Positions 11,504-24,469 of a stretch of 64,000 nucleotides of DNA are shown here, in pieces. The translations under genes were made by a program, and so were the position numbers. The stretch is from Dermatemys mawii. Taxonomy: Eukaryota > Chordata > Testudines > Dermatemydidae. The stretch is from assembly GCA_007922305.1 (NCBI GenBank), contig ML677374.1, positions 11,767,246-11,831,245 of the forward strand. The letters are read 5' to 3'. Every line of letters starts with the position of its first letter. The first letter of the stretch is position 1. The notes under the pieces are model-generated. The model saw only the letters and a program-made list of their open reading frames with translations, was not told the origin of the DNA and did no database searches.

Positions 11504-12061
11504 AAAGTGTCCAGGCTCTTGGATTCACATAGTTAAGAGAAAATCTCAACTTTTACAGAAAAATTTAAAAATAAAATTTTCAGTCCTTATGGAGAAAAGT
11601 TTGAAAACATGAACCCTAAAGGTTCAACACCTGAAAGGCAAATAAAAAGAGCCCCAAATGAATTATTTATAAGGCAAATCTAATCATTTTTGACTTCCTA
11701 AGGGTTGGCAATACTCAGCTCATTTCTTCAATAGCTGAGAGCTGTCTTAAAACTTCTCTACCACCTGATCTACCTTTGACCATCCTTCACCAGCATCCAC
11801 ATGGGGAAAAGAAGCCTGTTTTGAAGAGCAGTTGCCAAGAAGAACCTCCTTGCTTTTCTTTCCGATGAATGCGTAGAGGTAGGGAACATAGATTGCTTTT
11901 ACTTTGAAGGAGATTACGTTCCTTCCATTGTGGCAGCTTTTAAAACCATCCCTGTAGATTCCTGACACCCAGCCCAATGTCACAGGGAGACATTCTCCAG
12001 TCTGGAGATGGCATCTGAGGGACAATCATTCTCATCTACACATAAACCACATTTTAAAACA

Positions 12062-12087
12062 AGAGAGAGAGAGAGAGAGAGAGAGAC
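12062..12087. repeat. (GA)n microsatellite
   Basis: Twelve to thirteen uninterrupted ag units. Confidence 0.95.
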
Positions 12088-12689
12088 CTAGCTGCTCGTC
12101 ATAGTGGGGTAGTTTCTTTCACTCCACTCTATCTGGAAAGTGGTCAAAGTGCCACCCAAAGCTACGAGAATTCATTTCTCGGGCTTTGGGGAATGAGCTG
12201 GTAAAATGTGAGCTCCAGCCTCCTGTGGTTTGTCTGTCTGCATCAGGAGAAGCCTAGAGAATATGAAGGCAGACCCTCCAATTCTCTCCTTTACCTTGGC
12301 TTGAAAAGCAAACAGAGTGTTCCATTCAGTAGGGGATTACCACAGGGGTTGGAAAACTCCAGGGGCTAGCCAGGGCCTTGCTTACAAACCCGTGCATTAA
12401 TAGGCAGCAATGTGAAGAGACTATAAGTCACTGTGCAGGTTTGCTGAAGGAGCCTGGGAGCAGCTGCATCCTTTTACTCCCTTAATAACATACTGATATG
12501 AGCACATGTATTTTCCTGTGGAAGCGGCTCACAGAATAAATGTGCATTCCATCCAAAGAGAGATTATTATGGCAGCAGATGTATGCTATACTGCAAACAA
12601 TAAACGTATGGAACCCTAATCCGATACAACACAATTTAGTTTCATACTAAATCCTTCATAGAAAGTATCACAAAATGCTTTACAGAAGT

Positions 12690-12935
12690 AGGAGGTGGGA
12701 GTCCCCCTCAATGCCTAAAGCACTAGGTAGTTTGGACTCCTGGGTTCTTGTTCTAATCCTGCCACTAACCCAAACTGAGCTGCTTTTGACCCTGCCTCTG
12801 ACAATGTGGGCAACTCACTTACGCACACAGTGCCTCAGCCTATCCAAACAGAACACGAGAATGCCGATGCGAGTCTTAATTCCTGTTCGTAAAGTGCTTT
12901 GAGATACCTGGAGAGATGCTATGTGCTATTAATAC
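12690..12935 (+). repeat. MIR/CORE-type SINE
   Basis: Recognisable boxes are 'ttggactcctgggttcttgt', 'ctaatcctgccactaaccca', 'cttacgcacacagtgcctca' and 'tgctttgagatacctggaga'. The copy is diverged but nearly full length. Confidence 0.65.
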
Positions 12936-12939
12936 AAAG

Positions 12940-14830
12940 AGAGAATGCTTTACTGCATAAAGCTGGGGTCAGAGACTTCCAGGCAGAGCAAATGACCTAT
13001 GGAAACAAAATGAGCTCAAATAAACCATCACCAACAAAAATCTAAATTCATGCACGCTCGTCATGACATGGCAAGAATGGAAAGAAAGCTGGAGTAGCGA
13101 GGGCAGGGATAGTAGCTTGGCATTTAGTGCTGGATGCAGGCAAAGGCAAACCAGAAGGTTTCGAGGGAAGATCTGAAGAAAGGATGTGACTCAGGAGGAG
13201 ATGAGAGTTAAATGGGCCAGCACAAGTGAAAAAGCAACCCCCAGCTGTGGAGAGTTCTGAGGGGAGGACAAAGAGGAGGCAAAAACTGGAGGAGCAGCAT
13301 GAGCAAGCAGGGGCACCAGCCGGTGAGGAGGTCACAGAGGTGGGGTGGAGCGAGTCCATACCAAAACCAGGAGGGTAAGTTGGTATTTGTATTTGAAGTT
13401 GTATCATAAACGGCACATGGACCTAACTGGAAACAGCAGGACTTCCCCTTGCATGTCTTTATCCTTTGCTTTAAATCTTAGTTGAGAAACAGCACAAGGC
13501 ATTGAAAACACACGCACACACACACACACTATGCTTAGCATGGTGCAATCCCCTCCTTGCTTGGTCCTCCTCTAAACAGTTAACAGCCCAATGATATCTC
13601 TGGTGCTGATTATTCAAGGGCCATTATGATATCAGTGAATGACTGATTGCATTTAATTCAAGTACATCATATATTTGGCATTCAGTTTCTCTAGCTATTC
13701 TGAGCTCCCGCACACAGCGTATAACACATCATTTAGAACCAGTGCAGGTCACATCCTAAGTTGTGGCACTAACCATATAATTTCCTACTCTCCTAGGGGC
13801 GTTAAATCCTGCAACTGCTGACCTGCCAGCAGGAGAGATGACCTCATATTTGTCCTGCTTATCTTTGGCTAATAACCATTAGGGACAATGGCAAGAGCTC
13901 ACACCTGCTGCCCAGCATCAGTGCAGATCAGTCCCAGCAGGAGGCAAATGCTGCAAATCTCCTCCCCTTTTCATTACAGGCTTTTGTCACTCATGCAGGC
14001 ACACAAAGCTACTCAGGGGGATTCTAAGAGAATTAAACGTAAGTGACAAAGTATGTCCTACCCCCTAGCAAGTTAGCAAACACTGGTGAGGGGTTTACAC
14101 AACGGTGTCAAGCATCAATATTGATTAAAAGACATTTATATCACTTTCCCTCTAGAAGGTGTGCAGAAGCGAAACTACACAAGACATGTCACCAACAAGG
14201 TTATTAATACCACCACATCACATCTTTACAATAAAAAATGCAAGCTCTGCGTCTGTAAAGGGTGTGATCTAGCAGGAGCCCTAAAGTCCACTCCTTAGAT
14301 CTGGGTCTGGAGAATTCTCAGAGGTCACCTCAAAGGTCACCTTTAAAACCTCCCACCGGTGCCGGCGCTAATGTGGGTTGGCTGCTTCTACCACTGAGCG
14401 GAGCTGTAGTAGGGAGAGGTTTTAAGGAAACTGCTTGTGCAGACAAGGATTCGAGGTAAGAACCACCAGAATGACCTATCTGTGGCACTTTCAAAATGCA
14501 CTGGAATCTAAACTCTTTGGGGCTGGAGCCTTATCTTAATACCATTAAGGCTGCTTAAATAAAGATGTCATTGCCACAGTATCTCTGGCAGATAGTGCAT
14601 TGTAATGGAGATTCTAGCCCTCTGCCTCACAGCTCCTGAAACTCAGCTATTCTCCAAAGGAACCTTAGCAATACTTCTTTGTAAACCCCCCTAGCACACT
14701 GCTGGTGCTAAACAGGTGATAAATACATCACTAATAATAACTATTCTTTCTACAGACAAATCACACCCTGTTTCTGCAAGACCACCAATTTTGGTGTCTT
14801 GGTACATGAGGCCGTAAATAAATACTGTAT
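12940..14830. other. Single-copy DNA, nothing recognised apart from a CA tract
   Basis: No gene was recognised. A (CA)n tract lies at 13507-13529. A 122-codon minus-strand frame at 13048-13416 is Ser/Pro/Cys-rich with no domain and is probably chance. Confidence 0.4.
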
Positions 14831-14834
14831 CCAT

Positions 14835-14975
14835 ATTTCTCTGTGGGCCTGATCTTACTGCTGGTGTACCGAGGCATAGAAAGATTCTCAGTTGCTGTAA
14901 ATTGGTGTAGTAGGTCCATTGACTGCAAGGGAGCGCTGCCAATTTACATCAGCTGAAGATCTGGCCCAGGGTGTA
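14835..14975. repeat. Interspersed palindromic repeat of the 'gatctggccc' type
   Basis: It begins 'gggcctgatcttactgctgg' and ends 'catcagctgaagatctggcc'. The outer words are near-complements, and 'ctgtaaattggtgtagtagg' and 'gccaatttacatcagctg' lie inside. Confidence 0.5.
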
Positions 14976-14999
14976 TATATTTTTTAAGCAGGGCCACGG

Positions 15000-16800
15000 T
15001 AAGTCTCTGCCTTGCACTTCTCTGAAGCAGGAGCAGCAGCAGCTCAGGTCCACGTTGCAGTGAAGTATTAACTCATACTGAACACAGTTTGTCTCCAAGG
15101 ACCCTCTTGGCCCCTTCGTCATCCTGTGCTGACATTTTAATCGTGCTTTTGTGGGAGCCGGCTGGCAGTTTGTCATCAGGAATGGCGCGGCGAGGGGCCA
15201 GAGCGGGCTGCGAGCGGTGGCGGCTGCCGAGGGAAGCAGCCCATTCTGACAGACTGAGCAATAATCTGAACTTACTGCACTGAGCCTGTGGGACACCAGC
15301 CGGGCCGCTTTATCTTCTTCATTAAAGTGCGCTCAAAAAAAAAATCCATTTTCCTTTAAAGTCTCAGGAACAGATGGAGTAAAATTAATTGCGCCATTAA
15401 GTCCCGATAGACAATACCAGAGTGGTTTTCTTTCAACAGTGCATGTGTGTTACAAAGTGCTCTTCGTAAAAGGCAATTACTGCAACATTTGCCATAAAAT
15501 AAAGGTTGCTTTAATGGGCAATAAACACAGACTTCAAATTTTGTATGAAATGGGTCTCCAAAGGGCGCTGTTATAGGCAGCTCAAAGGCACAACTGACTT
15601 TAGTATTTCTGCTCTGGCTCCAGCTCAGCTAGTTCGAGAACAATGACATCCACCCTTGGATATTTTCTGATAGAATTATGTATGCAATGTTAGCTCATCG
15701 CCGGGCCTTTCAATCCAGTTTTTTCTGGTCAGGAAACAGCAGCGGAGGGAGACTCCAGCAGCTGGTCTGCTGGCTGCCATCAATCGCTTAAAAGAGACAG
15801 TGAGACAGAGGCATATGGAGAGCAGCCAGGAAGAAGAGGTAGGTCCTGGGGCTAGCTCACTAGAGGAGTGGTTCATTCCCTAAGCAGAAAATAACGAGGC
15901 CTGATGTCCGGACATCATCTCCCTGCCAATTAGAACCATTATTGGGCTGGTTTGGCACAGGATTCAATATGATTATTTATATGGATCGATAATGCCGTTG
16001 ACATGAAAGAGCCTAGCAGAATGGCCTTCGAGTCCATGCTGACATCAGGGTGCAATGAGGCTGTAAAGGAATTTGAGAACCAGAGGCATGGCTATTTCAA
16101 AGACTGCCTTTTTGCTAAGATCGCTGAGCAAAACAAAAACCAATCACCAGGTCAAAACCCAAACCCCGGCTGGTCCAGGTCAGCTGACTCAGGCTCCCAG
16201 GTTCAGTATCGGGGGCTGAAAAATTGCTGTGAGACCCTGTGAAGGTGGAAGGTGCCTGAGCCCAAATATGTATACAACCATTTTTAGCCCTGCAGACCGA
16301 GCCCCATGAGCCTGCTGTGAGCTGCGGCTGTGCCGCGGGGCTTTTATTCCCGTGTAGAGTGCAGCTGGCTTCCAAAACAAGACTAAATGATAACTTTAAC
16401 ATCCCATCAAAAATCCTCTCATTCTGGTGGAGTTCAGTAAAATTTTGCATGGCGTTATTGAGCATGTGCACACACACGCACCCAGACACGTAATCAACGG
16501 TTTCTATCTGATTCAACTTGCTCCGATTTATTTGAAAGGGAGTGGGGGGAAATAATTTCATTTCATTGTATTTCCACATTCCAGTAATTACAAAGCGAGC
16601 ATGACTTATAAATGATCCATTAATTGAAATATGGGCTTCACGAGCTCCTATACTTATAGTGTAAATCCATATTTAATTAAATAAAGCCAATAATGCTCAT
16701 TTCAAAGGGAACATTGAAGCATTTTTATTTAACCATGTGCTTTATACCATATGTGCTCATTTCACTTTGACCATTCTTTATTAAATCACAGCTTGCAGGC
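15000..16800. other. Candidate conserved non-coding cluster (putative enhancers)
   Basis: About 1.8 kb without any recognisable transposon scar. It is rich in compact AT-rich factor-binding-like words (attaattgcgccattaa, ccaattagaaccattattgg, ggatcgataatg, tttaattaaataaag) and has a locally GC-richer core near 15,180-15,310. No splice-bounded coding frame was recognised. The texture is that of vertebrate developmental-enhancer DNA. This is inference, since conservation needs a cross-species alignment. Confidence 0.35.
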
Positions 16801-17189
16801 AAGGCGGGGTATAGGTGTACAAAGCAACTTGAGACATATCCAGGGCACCCAGACTTTAATTATCTGTATTTATACAGCTACCTCAGATCACAGGCTACTG
16901 TGTGCTTTTTAAGGTAGCAACATCAGTCAACACTTCTGACTGAGCAGCATTAATCACCCACTTAATTGCCTTACTCACCTTCTGCATAACTAAGAAATCA
17001 TCACACAGCAGTTGTCTGAACCTGATGCAGTAACATTAGTATCACCCACTGGGTGCTAATGTTTCAGGATTCAAGAGTAACCAGGTCTAAGCAAGAGCTC
17101 TGGAGAGCAAAGAGCATTGCTGCCGCTGTCTGTGAATATTCACAACAACCAAGAGTTTGCACGTCTGAGTTACAGACTGGGAGAATCAA

Positions 17190-17545
17190 TGAAAGGTCTA
17201 TTTAGGTCATCTAGCCTTGATCCCTGCCAGCACAGGATTTGTGCCCTGATATACATGTTCTAAAGGTTTCTCTTGGTTTGTTTTTAAATGTCGCATATAT
17301 TGGTGCTCTCAACCCTTCCCTTGGAAGACTTTCCAGTCTTCCCAAATGTCACCAGAGAGAAACTGCGCCTGATATTCTGCTTGTACTTTCCCTTTTAAAA
17401 ATTCCATTCCATTTCTACTCGTTAGGCCCTCTTTCAGTACTATAAACAATCCTCCCTTGCCTTAGTGTTCATACACTTACATGCAAGTAGATCATGTCTT
17501 CTCCCCATTAGCCATCCACTAGTGATCCTATCCATAGTTCTCCCT
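17190..17545 (-). mobile_element. Old CR1-like LINE fragment, reverse orientation
   Basis: It resembles the reversed CR1 3' region: 'ggtcatctagccttgatccc', then 'gtttgtttttaaatgtcgca', 'cttggaagactttccagtct' and 'ctcgttaggccctctttcag'. It is strongly diverged. Confidence 0.5.
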
Positions 17546-18800
17546 TGCAAGATGAGCAGCAGGGAATGCAGGACTGCTGTGCTGCAACGTAAGTGCGCAC
17601 AGGGTATATGTGTAGGTGCAAGTAATGTAAAATCCTAGCTGTAGTCCTCTGCAGTGAGCAGGAATAAATCACAAGTACCTTGCGTGTTCAAAAGGGCACT
17701 CTGAAAAAAAACATGGAGTAAAAAAAGGAGTGGGCTATAAGCAAAGAATGGGTGGGTGTGAATGAAGAGTCTTAGGCAGATAAGTAATTGTTAGCAAGCC
17801 AATGGAGACCCTCAGCTACTATCTTAGGCTTCAGTCCTACTACTGACCTGAAGAAATTTGGTGGCAATTCAGCAACATTCTCATGAATATTGCATGAGGC
17901 TCTTGCTTAGCTTCGTGTCCTGCTCACCACTTACTTTGTACTTATACATCCAACACTTGGCACCTGCATTGGCAGGACTGAGTCCCCAATCTCTCTCAAG
18001 TCTCCTAATCAATGCTGTTGCTCTTCTTGGAATTCTCACTGGGTGAGATTTCCAAAAGCACTCAGTGCCAACCTAACTCTGCTCCCAATGAAGTCAACGG
18101 TAGGATGCTCATGGCAATCAAGTCCCTGGCCTCTCTTGAGCAAGCCCTTTAACAAGCTTAGACTGCGGCACACAAGGTGTTAATAAAAGTGTCAAGCAAT
18201 AGCAGATATTTAAAGGACAAAACTGGCATGAAGCAATATCACTGGTTTGTAGGCAGTATGGAATGACTCTGCTCCAGCGTGACTTTTGGGTGGCATTGAG
18301 AGTCCTGACGTTCTCTGGGACCACGACACCTTTACAGTGTATGATCTCCCCCCACAGCCACTTAGCTCTGCCCACTCCCTTCCCCACTGAGGGCATACTT
18401 TGTTGGAAACCCCAGGGAGCTCTCCTGGCCCGCTTCCATGGGTTTCTCCCCAGGGTAGGGGCACTCTGGCCCCAGGTTCTGTTGTCAGATGCAATCTAAA
18501 AACACTAGAGAGCAGCACTGATGCTGCTATGAAAAAAACACAGTGTTCCTTCCACCTCTGTCACTGCTAAAGATAAATGGCACATGAGATCAAGCAGCCA
18601 CCTCTAAAGCCTTTGCCAAGCCGTGCGTGTTAAAAAAAAAAAATTCTCCTTCTTACACCACCACCATCTCAAGACTTAAAGGCAACCTCAATATGAGCTG
18701 CATGAAATAAACAAGATGCTAAGAGCTTTCAGGAAATTCAAGCGCTGGTACTCATAACAATTAATAATAAATAGTTTAATACTCATAGTTTGAGATACTT
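17546..18800. other. Single-copy DNA, nothing firm
   Basis: No gene was recognised. The overlapping open frames on both strands at 18118-18518 (78-102 codons) share no domain and are likely chance in slightly GC-richer sequence. Confidence 0.4.
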
Positions 18801-18829
18801 CAGCAAAAGACTGCACATGAATGCAAAGT

Positions 18830-19020
18830 GCTTCTCGCACGCTAATACAGACTCAGTACAACTCTCCGAGGTAGGCAACTGTTATTATGAATGTTTCCAG
18901 ACTGGGAAACAGCAGCACAGTAAGAGCTAAATGAGCAAAGTTACCAAGAACAGAACTTGGAATATAACCCAAAGCTCCTGACCCACTGCCCTGCTCTAGC
19001 CATTTGGCAACAATACCCCC
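18830..19020 (-). repeat. MIR/CORE-type SINE, reverse orientation
   Basis: Complements of SINE boxes are present: 'tgtttccagactgggaaaca', 'aagttaccaagaacagaact' and 'acccaaagctcctgacccac'. This is a worn copy. Confidence 0.5.
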
Positions 19021-19339
19021 CACCAGAACTAACTCACTAGAAGAGCTAGGTCAATGACACTGGAAAAACAAAAGCACACAGTGTGGTATCAGCAGGAATT
19101 GTGGGCTGTGTATTTATATTCAGAAAAGGCTCTCACGGAGCACACTGTATCAATCCCAATTCTGAGCTCAGCGGATGGCCCTGCCTACAATGAGGAACCG
19201 CACATTGGTGCAAATGGCTAGGCAGATGTGCGGTGCCAGCACAAAGTAGGGATCACAGTGCCGTATGTTACTGGATTAAACTGAACCAGTGGAAGCCTGG
19301 CTTTGCACCTGTCCAACATGTCTAGATCTTGTATTCGCA

Positions 19340-19520
19340 CTGGGGTAACTACACAGTTGCGGTTCCAGCTGGTTCAAATTCTGTTACTAGAGACAGGGTC
19401 TAAATCAGCATTAACTCCACTGAAGTCAGTGGAATTGCCCCAACATAAAGCCAGCATAAATGAGGTTGGAATGAGTCCTGCAGGTATACCGCAAGTCACA
19501 CCGTCACTGAACTGGATGAC
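19340..19520. repeat. Interspersed palindromic repeat of the 'actccactgaagtcagtgga' type
   Basis: 'aactccactgaagtcagtgg' is the self-complementary centre, flanked by worn 'cagcataaatgaggttggaa'. It belongs to the dispersed foldback group seen elsewhere in the window. Confidence 0.4.
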
Positions 19521-19524
19521 TGAT

Positions 19525-21305
19525 TTCCTGGCATAACTAACTCTTGGGTTGCATTTTTAAGTGAAGTAAGGCAAGATGACAATCGGTGGTGGCTATTGCA
19601 ATGGGGGCCGACTTTGTTTCCACAAAAGAGATGTTGTCTATGCCCCTGTCCCCAGAGAGTCTCATGATTTTTTTTTTTGAGCAATGAGCTGAGATGATAA
19701 ATTTAGATTGCCAAGAGCTCGTCCTACCGAAACACGGCAGCTTCCACGGTTCTTGCCACAGCATGTTTAGATGTAGAAGTCAGTTAATAAGGTGGAAAAA
19801 AGATAGCTGCACACACACGCACACACAAAAAGCAGCTGAATCTGTCAAATTACCCACACTCTAGACAGGTCTGCACTGCTGAATTCATGGCTGTCTCATT
19901 CTGATCCCTTTGAAGCTCATTATTATTTAAAGGTCAAAAGGAATGGCCACGCATATGCACAAAACTGGTTTTAGTTTTTTTTTTAAAAATCTCCAATTTA
20001 CATGATATTTTGTGATTATAATTATGCATCTTCTTTTCCCCAGAGAGTTTGCAACCATTTGGTTTAATTATGTACTAAGAAGAAAAAGATGGGGAGTGGG
20101 GAAGGAACCTGAAGCTCATGCTACTTCAAAATGGAGCTTCCTTATGCACTGGAAGCTGCCTCTTATTCAAGATAATAACAAGCAGGAAGAGAATGTCAGC
20201 CCCTATGGGCGCCTTTAAACTGCTAAAAGAAAGGAAAGAAAAAGCTAAAAGGAAGCAAAAAAAAAAAAGGGGGGAGTGGGGGTTGTTGGGGTAAGCAGCC
20301 CACTGACAGCAAAGAGTTAACAGCCCATTAGAAATGTCCTTCAGTTCTGTGTCTGTTTTTCCTTACAGAACTTTAAGCTCGGTGGGGCAGTCAGAAACCC
20401 CCATGGTGCCCCCATTAAAAAAGAACAAGTAGCACATGTCAATATCACAGCTTCATCCATACTGTAATTTGTTTGACAGCAGCTAATGCTGTTGGTTGTG
20501 ACCAGGGAAGACTGTTTGATCACAAAATATTTAAAGGGATTTGGGCCTCTCTTTTAAAAAGACCAGACACACTGCTTAACAATATAAAGATGCAATAAGC
20601 TTTTCTCCCACTCCTTCCCTCCCACTGGAAACAGGATAAAACCAGGCACTCCACATAATAATCCTAGTAAATGCACTGCCAATGCACTAACAAAATCCTG
20701 GGCTGCAGTCAAAGCATTTTTTTTTTAATGCCAAAGGCATTAAAAGAGATGAAATCCACTCCACAGAGCCAGGTGAAACGTTAATCCATTGGCCTTACTT
20801 TGCTGGGAAACCTGGGTTTGAACGAGGCCCAAGGCGTAAATGAAATGAGTTTAGTGATCTCAGTTTAATTCTTAATAGGCCACAACAGGCATTGCAGATA
20901 CGGAAGATACAATATTAGGAAATCAAACCCTTTCAGAATTGGTTTTTATTTTTGGCTAACGAGGGTCAGGAGAGATTTGCTGTAGAAACTGAAACACGAA
21001 GCAAATCTCTCAGGGTTAAGAAGAGTGAAGACCAAGGGAGATGCTTGCTCTCCCAATGGCTGGCTTCATTCTGCAGCACCGCTGATGCTACAGGGCCTGA
21101 TCCTTCAGACACTGAGGACCTGATCAGAGTCTTTCCATTGATTTCAGCAGACACTGGATCAAGCCCCATATCTATTGTGAACAGTCCTGCCAAAGCAATA
21201 TTGACAGCAAATGTTGGCAGGATCAGTCCCTTAGCTGACTATTTCTCATAAGACACATATACATCAGGAGGGGAAACAACCATCAACCTCCCTACCTCCT
21301 TCCCC
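19525..21305. other. Single-copy DNA, nothing recognised
   Basis: No gene or clear transposon was recognised. Homopolymer A and G runs occur near 20,260-20,282. The 99-codon frame at 20952-21251 overlaps a worn palindromic repeat and has no domain. Confidence 0.4.
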
Positions 21306-21307
21306 CC

Positions 21308-21381
21308 ATGTTCAGCTCAAACATATAGCACCATTTTTTCAAAGGTTTGGAAAAATAGTGCTAAATGTTTGAGCTGAACAT
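21308..21381. repeat. 74-bp near-perfect palindrome
   Basis: Arms 21308-21331 and 21358-21381 match at 23 of 24 positions when one is reverse-complemented. The inner sequence (ccattttttcaaa against tttggaaaaatag) continues the pairing with a few mismatches to the centre at 21344/21345. This may be a minimal foldback MITE or a cruciform-prone site. Confidence 0.9.
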
Positions 21382-21384
21382 TTC

Positions 21385-24350
21385 CTTCCTGTTTATAAGG
21401 AAAAATTAATTCCTTTCCAAATTTTCCTTTTCCAAATTTTCTTGGGTCTCGTCACTGAGCAGATAGAGATACTGATGGCCCCGTATGGAAAGTCAACCCA
21501 TTTATGTGGAGTTATTTTGCAAACATTAAATGTTGGTGCTGAGAAAAATCAGTTTTGCTTTTTTTTTTTTTAGCATAAGGAAAAGAAAACAATACTGCAT
21601 CTGCAAGACAGAAGATAGATACTAGAAAATAAACTACAAGAAAACAACTGTACAGGAGTCACATATTTTAATATGCAATAACAACAGCTCTGGGATGAGC
21701 TCCTTAAGGATCTAACCCTGAGAAATGTCACAAGGGCTAAATCTTAGACCCATTGGGCCTGTTTCTCTATTACCCTGACCTTGTATAATCATTTCATCAG
21801 TAGACATGTTAAATACTATTAAAAGAGAATGGTAGTATTTTATAAGGACTTTACACCAGTGTAAAAGACTACAAAAGGTGCCGGGCAACAGAGAATCTGC
21901 CCCATCGGCTCCAGAGGGAATTATCCAGCTCAGGATCAGTTCCAAATGCTGAATAATTTCTCTAGAGGCCCCCCACCCCTAAGCTGAATGTCATCTTACT
22001 GCTGTACATTTTCCCACATGCAACTTGTCAGGAGCTGGTCTGCTGACTTCTTAGCAGACTTGAACAACCGGAGGGCCTCAGTTCATGAGTTCCCACTCAT
22101 GTCAAAGGGAGCTTTGTCATTCGCATCGATGAAAAACAGGATCAAGCTCTTATTATATTTAAGCAAAACATTTTCATTTAGAAAATAACCCCTCTATGGG
22201 CACTATTCAACATTGCTCTGAGATCCCTTCGCACCAGCTAGTCACAATCCACTGCAGTGTATTGAGCCCCATCTTCAGCATCTGCTCCAGGAGCCCTGGG
22301 CACAGGCTAGAGTGGAAGAATTGCATGGGCAGGCTGGAGGAGATTGGGGATTTGCCATGGCAGACTGGCGTGCCCTCAATTTTGTGCCCTGGTCGTAGCC
22401 ATTCCAGCAAGGGTGTAACCTAGGGCAGCCCCGAGGGCCATTCGAACCTTTGCCAGGGACTGAAAAGACCCCCATAGCCCTCAGACAGAGGAGGTACAAA
22501 CTGCTTCCCATCGATCCCTTGTGCTGACCTCTTCATCTCCAGGGATGGATCTGGTCCTACAAATCTACTACTAGTGCAGTGCATGGGACCATAACTGTAC
22601 AGTTTTTGTTGTTGTTTTTTTAAATAAGCAACAGTAAGTTAAGGTTTGAAATTCTTTATATTGGAAACAGAAAATAAAGCCAAACATTAGACCTTGGGTC
22701 ATTAATGGAAATGGGATGCTGATTGGGTAGTCCATTTTAATATACTAGAACAATACTTTGCACTTATCTATCACTAGACGAGCACACAAAAATCATTCTT
22801 CACAATATCCCCAAGAGAGAGAGGTCAGTAAACATTGCTATCCCTACACTGCAGATTGGGAAACCAAGGCAGATTGGGAAATCAAGAGATTATTTCAATT
22901 GTCCAAGAACACAGAGGACATCAGTGTAGAAATGGGATTACTACTCAGGAGACATTGGGTGCCAATCTTCTTTACAGTCCCAGCTCACGCTCCTCCTCTT
23001 TCTGATTCCACAAGTAACACTGTCTGCTTACCCATTTATATTTGCTATCCAATTTAACCTTTCTAACCTCTACTACTGAATCAGCACTGGTGCATGTTTG
23101 GATGAAGTACATTATTCAACCTTTAGCTGATCTATTTGGGCTAGTTCATTCAAAAGACTCATTTCAAGCTTTCAACAAGGAGTGTAATAAAGTGCAAAAA
23201 TAGTGCAATAAAGCTCTAGCTCAGTTTATCAGGATAATAAAAGACTTTTCTTATCAAACACATCCCCTACAAAGGTTTTATGGAAATAAACCCTTTAGGG
23301 TATATCCCTATCTCACTGCACCAGATTTATTCATCTAATTCCCAATACATCAGGATGGCCATATACCTCTTAGTTATGATGGCTAAAGGAAGTGGGTTCT
23401 TCTTTTAAAAGGTGGTAGCAGGGACTGATTTATATACCAAAGCTCTATAAACTTACAGTACTTTCAACTTGTTGGTCTAATGAATGCTTGCGATATCTAC
23501 TATTACTAAAGCATTAAAGATGGCAGTGGAATCTACAAAACGTGCTTCATTACCACTCAGTCTGTGATTTCAGCAAGGGAACAGAAATAATTTAAAAGTT
23601 TACCCAACAAATGAGGGCAACACATTTACACTGTAAACTGGCTTGAGCTAGTCTCTAAAGGTAATTGCTGCATTGAACAAGCTACAGATTTGACTCCTGC
23701 CACTGTTGGTTACAGTGAGACTTGCAAACTCGCTACTGGAAGAGAGTTTGTTCAACCTTGACATGCCAGCTGGACTTGCAGTTTCCCTGGGGGTGGAGAT
23801 GTAAGAACAGATTACTGGTTCAGTTCAGTTACACTGCCATGGTCCCAGAAGGGAAAAACCTTGCAATTCAACCTCATTTCAGATGGGCAGTGACATAGCA
23901 GAGCCTGAATAAATGGTTAGAGACTAGAGAGCAGGGGCTATTCTATTCTCCCTATCTATCTATCTTAGGTTTATGTGTGGCACCCAGCACCACAGAACCC
24001 AAGGGTTGAACAGGTAATTAAGATCCATAAAACATCGTTCAAAGGAAATGTCATAACGGATTCTGTTCTTTGCCTTCTTTAGACTTTTAGGTTTTAGTTT
24101 AATCCTCTCTCCTTGTTCTTTAGCACTCCCCAACTTGGTGTCACTCTGTGCTTCACAGAGACAAAACGTCTCTTTAACTAAAGAAGAGGCTCTGCATTTA
24201 ACAAGGGTGCACTCTATGCTGAACAAATATTCTTGTAATTAATGGCCTAAAAGTGCTATTCTTATGTATGAGTTTTTTCAAAGTTATTTAATCAAGTAAC
24301 TGATCATATAAGCAACAGCCATTTAATATGCTTGAAAGAATTCTTTCAAC
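21385..24350. other. Mostly single-copy DNA
   Basis: No gene was recognised. 22745-23060 contains worn words like the reversed MIR core ('ctgcagattgggaaaccaag', 'ccaagaacacagaggaca') and may be an old SINE. A short (ATCT)n tract is near 23950. Confidence 0.4.
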
Positions 24351-24354
24351 ACAT

Positions 24355-24468
24355 GGGACCTGATTCTCCTCTCACTTGGACTGGTGTAAATAAGGAGTAA
24401 CTCCACTACTAAGTTAGTGGAGTCATACCAGGGTAAAAGTGGTGTGAGAGAGAAGAGAAGCAGACCCT
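24355..24468. repeat. Interspersed foldback repeat of the 'ggtgtaaat' type
   Basis: 'gattctcctctcacttggac' pairs loosely with 'gtggtgtgagagagaagaga', around a centre 'ctccactactaagttagtgg' whose halves ccactaac and gttagtgg are complementary apart from one insertion. Confidence 0.6.
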
Positions 24469-24469
24469 T

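Larger units (their letters stand above)
10150..12680. other. Single-copy DNA with simple repeats
   Basis: No gene was recognised. It includes a worn 'ccactgaaa...cttcagtgg' palindromic repeat at 11125-11210, a (TTTG)n tract and a (GA)n tract. The 112-codon frame at 10802-11140 lacks any recognisable domain. Confidence 0.4.

Noticed and set aside
15073..15296. Possible coding exon in the GC-richer core near 15.2 kb
   Set aside because: Frames are open on both strands for 60-115 codons but none has a recognisable domain or paired splice sites; it is better read as non-coding.
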